NCBI GenBank assembly: GCA_020026175.1
Contig: JAHHQV010000054.1
Location: 1 to 18,243 of the forward strand
Reading direction: 5' to 3'
Source of the DNA: Phocaeicola sp.
Lineage (GTDB): Bacteria > Bacteroidota > Bacteroidia > Bacteroidales > Bacteroidaceae
DNA length: 18,243 nucleotides
The first letter of the stretch is position 1. Every line of letters begins with the position of its first letter. Shown one piece after another: positions 15,999-18,243 of this stretch. A program made the position numbers and the translations under genes. The notes beneath the pieces were generated by a model. The model had not been told where the DNA came from, ran no database searches, and worked only from the letters and a program-made list of their open reading frames with translations.

Positions 15999-17912
15999 AT
16001 GAAACATTTATTTGTTTTTATTACTTGTTTTTTTGTCAATATATTCGCTTGTCTGTCGCAAACGCTTCTGCCTATGCCACAGAAAATATCATTCTTTAAT
16101 GATACGGTAAGGCAACAGAAGTTGAAAGTGGACTTTGTGAAGAGTATTTCAGGAGTGGAGACTGAGTCGGATGAAGCATATTCGTTGCGTATATCTGATG
16201 ATGGTTTCTATATTAAGGCCATATCAGAAGAAGGAGTTTTCAGGGCAAAGCAGACTTTGGCTCAGTTGGCTATACACCGTGAAAATGACACTTTGTATCC
16301 AGCTTGCGAAATAACCGATTGGCCGGCATTCCGTGTGAGAGGTTTTATGCAGGATGTGGGACGTACATATATATCTTTGGATGAACTGAAGAAAGAGATT
16401 GATTTGCTAAGTAAATTCAAGATTAACGTATTTCATTGGCATCTTACCGAGAATCAGGCTTGGAGACTGGAAAGCAAGATGTATCCGGAACTTAACTATC
16501 CGGAGAACATGACTCGCATGCCAGGAAAGTTCTATACTCTTGAAGAGGCTAAAGAGCTTGTGGAGTATTGTAAGGAGCGTTATGTTACATTGATTCCAGA
16601 AATTGATATGCCAGGACATAGTGAGGCTTTTGTACGTACATTCCACACTGATATGCAGTCGGAAAAGGGAATGAAAATCTTGAAAGACCTTATGGATGAG
16701 GTTTGTAGTACTTTTGATGTGCCTTATATCCATATAGGTACTGATGAGGTTGCGTTTACAAACCCTGATTTTGTTCCGCATATGGTATCGTATATCAGAA
16801 GCAAGGGCAAGAAGGTTATTTCGTGGAATCCGGGATGGAATTATAAGCCGGGAGAAATTGATATGACTCAGCTATGGAGCTATAGAGGAAAGGCACAGAA
16901 GGGTATTCCGGCTATAGATTGCAGATTCCACTATATCAATCATTTTGATATTTATGCCGACCTTGTGGCTTTGTATAATAGCAGGATATGCAATGTCGAG
17001 ACTGGAAGTGATGATATTGCTGGGGCTATTGTTGCTATGTGGCATGACAGGTATATAGATGATGAGAAGCAGATTCTTGCAGACAATAATTTTTATCCGA
17101 GTATGCTGGCTTTTGCCGAAAGAAGCTGGAGAGGTGGTGGCAGCTGTTATTTCAACGGTAAGGGTACTTTGCTATGGCCAGAGAATGAACTTGCAAACAG
17201 TGAATTCGGAAATTTTGAGGATAGAATGTTGTGGCATAAGCACAATACCTTGAAAGGAGAACCGTTTCCGTATGTAAGACAGTCGAACGTGAAATGGAGG
17301 ATAACTGATGCTTTTCCTAATGGAGGTGACTTGGATATGTCTTTTCCTCCCGAACATACCGAAGGTGATACTTTCTGCTATAATGATTCTGTGTACAACA
17401 CCAGAACTATATATGGTGCTGGGGTATATTTGAGGCATGTGTGGGGAAATCTTGTACCTGCTTTTTATGACAATCCTAAGGAGAACCATACGGCATATGC
17501 TTATACGTGGGTGTATTCTCCTGTAAAGCAGAAGGCGGGACTGAATATCGATTTCCAGAACTATAGCCGTTCGGAAAGTGATTTGCCGCCATTGCAGGGT
17601 AAATGGGACTATAAGGGAAGCAGAATATGGCTTAACAATAAGGAAGTGCTTCCTCCGCTGTGGAAAGGCAGTCATAATGAAAGAAGTAATGAGATACTTT
17701 TGACTAACGAGAACAGTTCGTCAAGACCTCCAGTGATTGTTACTCTGAAGAAGGGATGGAACAAGGTTTTGCTTAAACTTCCTGTGGGAAAGTTCAGCAC
17801 AAAAGAGGTAAGACTTGTAAAATGGATGTTTAATGTAGTATTTGTGTCTGTTGACGGAAGTGAGGAACTGAAAGGTATAGTCTATTCTACAGACAGACAT
17901 ATTAAAAAATAA
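15999..17912 (+). CDS. Secreted GH20 beta-N-acetylhexosaminidase
   Basis: 637 aa from the ATG at 15999. An upstream in-frame ATG at 15921 lies inside the hairpin and would place 26 extra residues before an evident signal peptide (1-~21), so it is rejected. A short N-terminal GH20b-like domain (~22-108) leads into the TIM barrel. It has R-G-F-M-Q-D-V-G-R (substrate arginine region), F-H-W-H-L-T-E-N-Q-A-W-R (145-156), P-E-I-D-M-P-G-H (200-207) and the catalytic Asp-Glu pair in H-I-G-T-D-E-V (D249, E250). Residues ~420-637 are a beta-rich accessory domain. It should cut terminal GlcNAc or GalNAc exposed after desialylation. I-F-A-C near residue 18 could be a poor lipobox. The stop overlaps the next start. 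Confidence 0.93.
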   Translation: MKHLFVFITCFFVNIFACLSQTLLPMPQKISFFNDTVRQQKLKVDFVKSISGVETESDEAYSLRISDDGFYIKAISEEGVFRAKQTLAQLAIHRENDTLYPACEITDWPAFRVRGFMQDVGRTYISLDELKKEIDLLSKFKINVFHWHLTENQAWRLESKMYPELNYPENMTRMPGKFYTLEEAKELVEYCKERYVTLIPEIDMPGHSEAFVRTFHTDMQSEKGMKILKDLMDEVCSTFDVPYIHIGTDEVAFTNPDFVPHMVSYIRSKGKKVISWNPGWNYKPGEIDMTQLWSYRGKAQKGIPAIDCRFHYINHFDIYADLVALYNSRICNVETGSDDIAGAIVAMWHDRYIDDEKQILADNNFYPSMLAFAERSWRGGGSCYFNGKGTLLWPENELANSEFGNFEDRMLWHKHNTLKGEPFPYVRQSNVKWRITDAFPNGGDLDMSFPPEHTEGDTFCYNDSVYNTRTIYGAGVYLRHVWGNLVPAFYDNPKENHTAYAYTWVYSPVKQKAGLNIDFQNYSRSESDLPPLQGKWDYKGSRIWLNNKEVLPPLWKGSHNERSNEILLTNENSSSRPPVIVTLKKGWNKVLLKLPVGKFSTKEVRLVKWMFNVVFVSVDGSEELKGIVYSTDRHIKK

Positions 17913-18243
17913 TGGATATGGAAAGAAGAGTTTTTTTTATTTTGCTTTTATTGTGGAATGTATGTGTGTATGCACAGTCGGATAAATATTCTACTTATTA
18001 TTATCAGAGAGCAACTTTGTTTGAGGAGTTGGAGGTAGATTCTGATGATATTCTGTTTGTTGGTAACAGTATAACAGATGGTGGAGAATGGTATGAACTG
18101 TTCAATAATCCTAATGTTAAGAACAGGGGTATCAGTGGAGATACTACTTATGGTGTGTATGACAGAATATCTACCCTGCTGAAGGGATATCCTAAGAAGA
18201 TTTTCTTGCTTATAGGTATAAATAATGTGCCAAAGGGGGAAAG
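17912..18243 (+). CDS. nanS: Exported SGNH/GDSL esterase, N-terminal part (probable sialate O-acetylesterase)
   Basis: The gene starts at ATG 17912, sharing one base with the GH20 stop (TAATG), and runs off the window edge; 110 codons are visible. A second ATG two codons in is an alternative start. Residues 1-22 form a signal peptide ending Y-A-Q. The SGNH blocks follow in order: F-V-G-N-S-I-T-D-G with the serine nucleophile (S53), N-R-G-I-S-G-D with the oxyanion glycine (G73), and L-L-I-G-I-N-N with the block III asparagine (N104). The catalytic Asp/His block lies beyond the window. In related nan loci an SGNH enzyme removes 9-O-acetyl groups from sialic acids so that sialidase and lyase can act; that substrate is inferred from position. 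Confidence 0.85.
   Translation, partial: MDMERRVFFILLLLWNVCVYAQSDKYSTYYYQRATLFEELEVDSDDILFVGNSITDGGEWYELFNNPNVKNRGISGDTTYGVYDRISTLLKGYPKKIFLLIGINNVPKGE

Noticed and set aside
1..18243. CRISPR array, insertion sequence, prophage or integrase
   Set aside because: No spaced direct repeats, transposase or recombinase motifs, or phage genes were seen on either strand.

Overview
The window looks like a chromosomal piece of a Bacteroidales bacterium (Bacteroides, Phocaeicola, Prevotella or a relative). The grounds are a SusC/SusD outer-membrane pair, low G+C, weak Shine-Dalgarno sequences, and -33 TTTG / -7 TAnnTTTG promoters of the Bacteroidetes type. I cannot name the species.

Left part (1-3902). 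The 3' end of an unidentified gene is followed by a bidirectional hairpin terminator. Everything else up to 3902 is on the minus strand. There is a tRNA-Gln(UUG) with its own promoter and a long palindromic hairpin at its 3' end. Next is mnmA, which thiolates the wobble uridine of tRNA-Gln, -Glu and -Lys and sits behind a short leader ending in an intrinsic terminator (a possible attenuator). Then come an unrecognised 186-residue cytoplasmic protein and a ROK-family repressor that starts the divergent control region.

Centre (3903-4187). This AT-rich divergent regulatory region has several copies of a palindrome around TATAAAACGTTTTATA. One copy lies between the -33 and -7 positions of the repressor's own promoter. 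Two further dyads lie nearer to the sialic acid operon.

Right part (4188-18243, window edge). Ten co-oriented genes with 20-99 base gaps or overlaps form a sialic acid (nan) utilisation locus. They are sialic acid lyase, N-acylglucosamine 2-epimerase, an MFS sialic acid transporter, a YhcH/NanQ-type protein, a secreted GH33 sialidase, a SusC/SusD pair (NanO/NanU type), an exported alpha/beta-hydrolase esterase, a GH20 beta-hexosaminidase, and the start of an exported SGNH esterase (NanS-like).

Inferred scheme: the esterases remove O-acetyl groups and the sialidase frees Neu5Ac from host glycans. The hexosaminidase trims the exposed HexNAc, NanO/NanU bring Neu5Ac across the outer membrane and NanT across the inner one. 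The lyase then makes ManNAc plus pyruvate, and the epimerase turns ManNAc into GlcNAc. No GlcNAc kinase is in the window, and the ROK protein lacks the kinase phosphate-binding motif. No IS element, CRISPR array, phage gene or attachment site was seen. The system is largely a known type. The less expected parts are the ROK operator architecture, the mnmA/tRNA-Gln arrangement with its attenuator-like leader, and the extra alpha/beta-hydrolase esterase.
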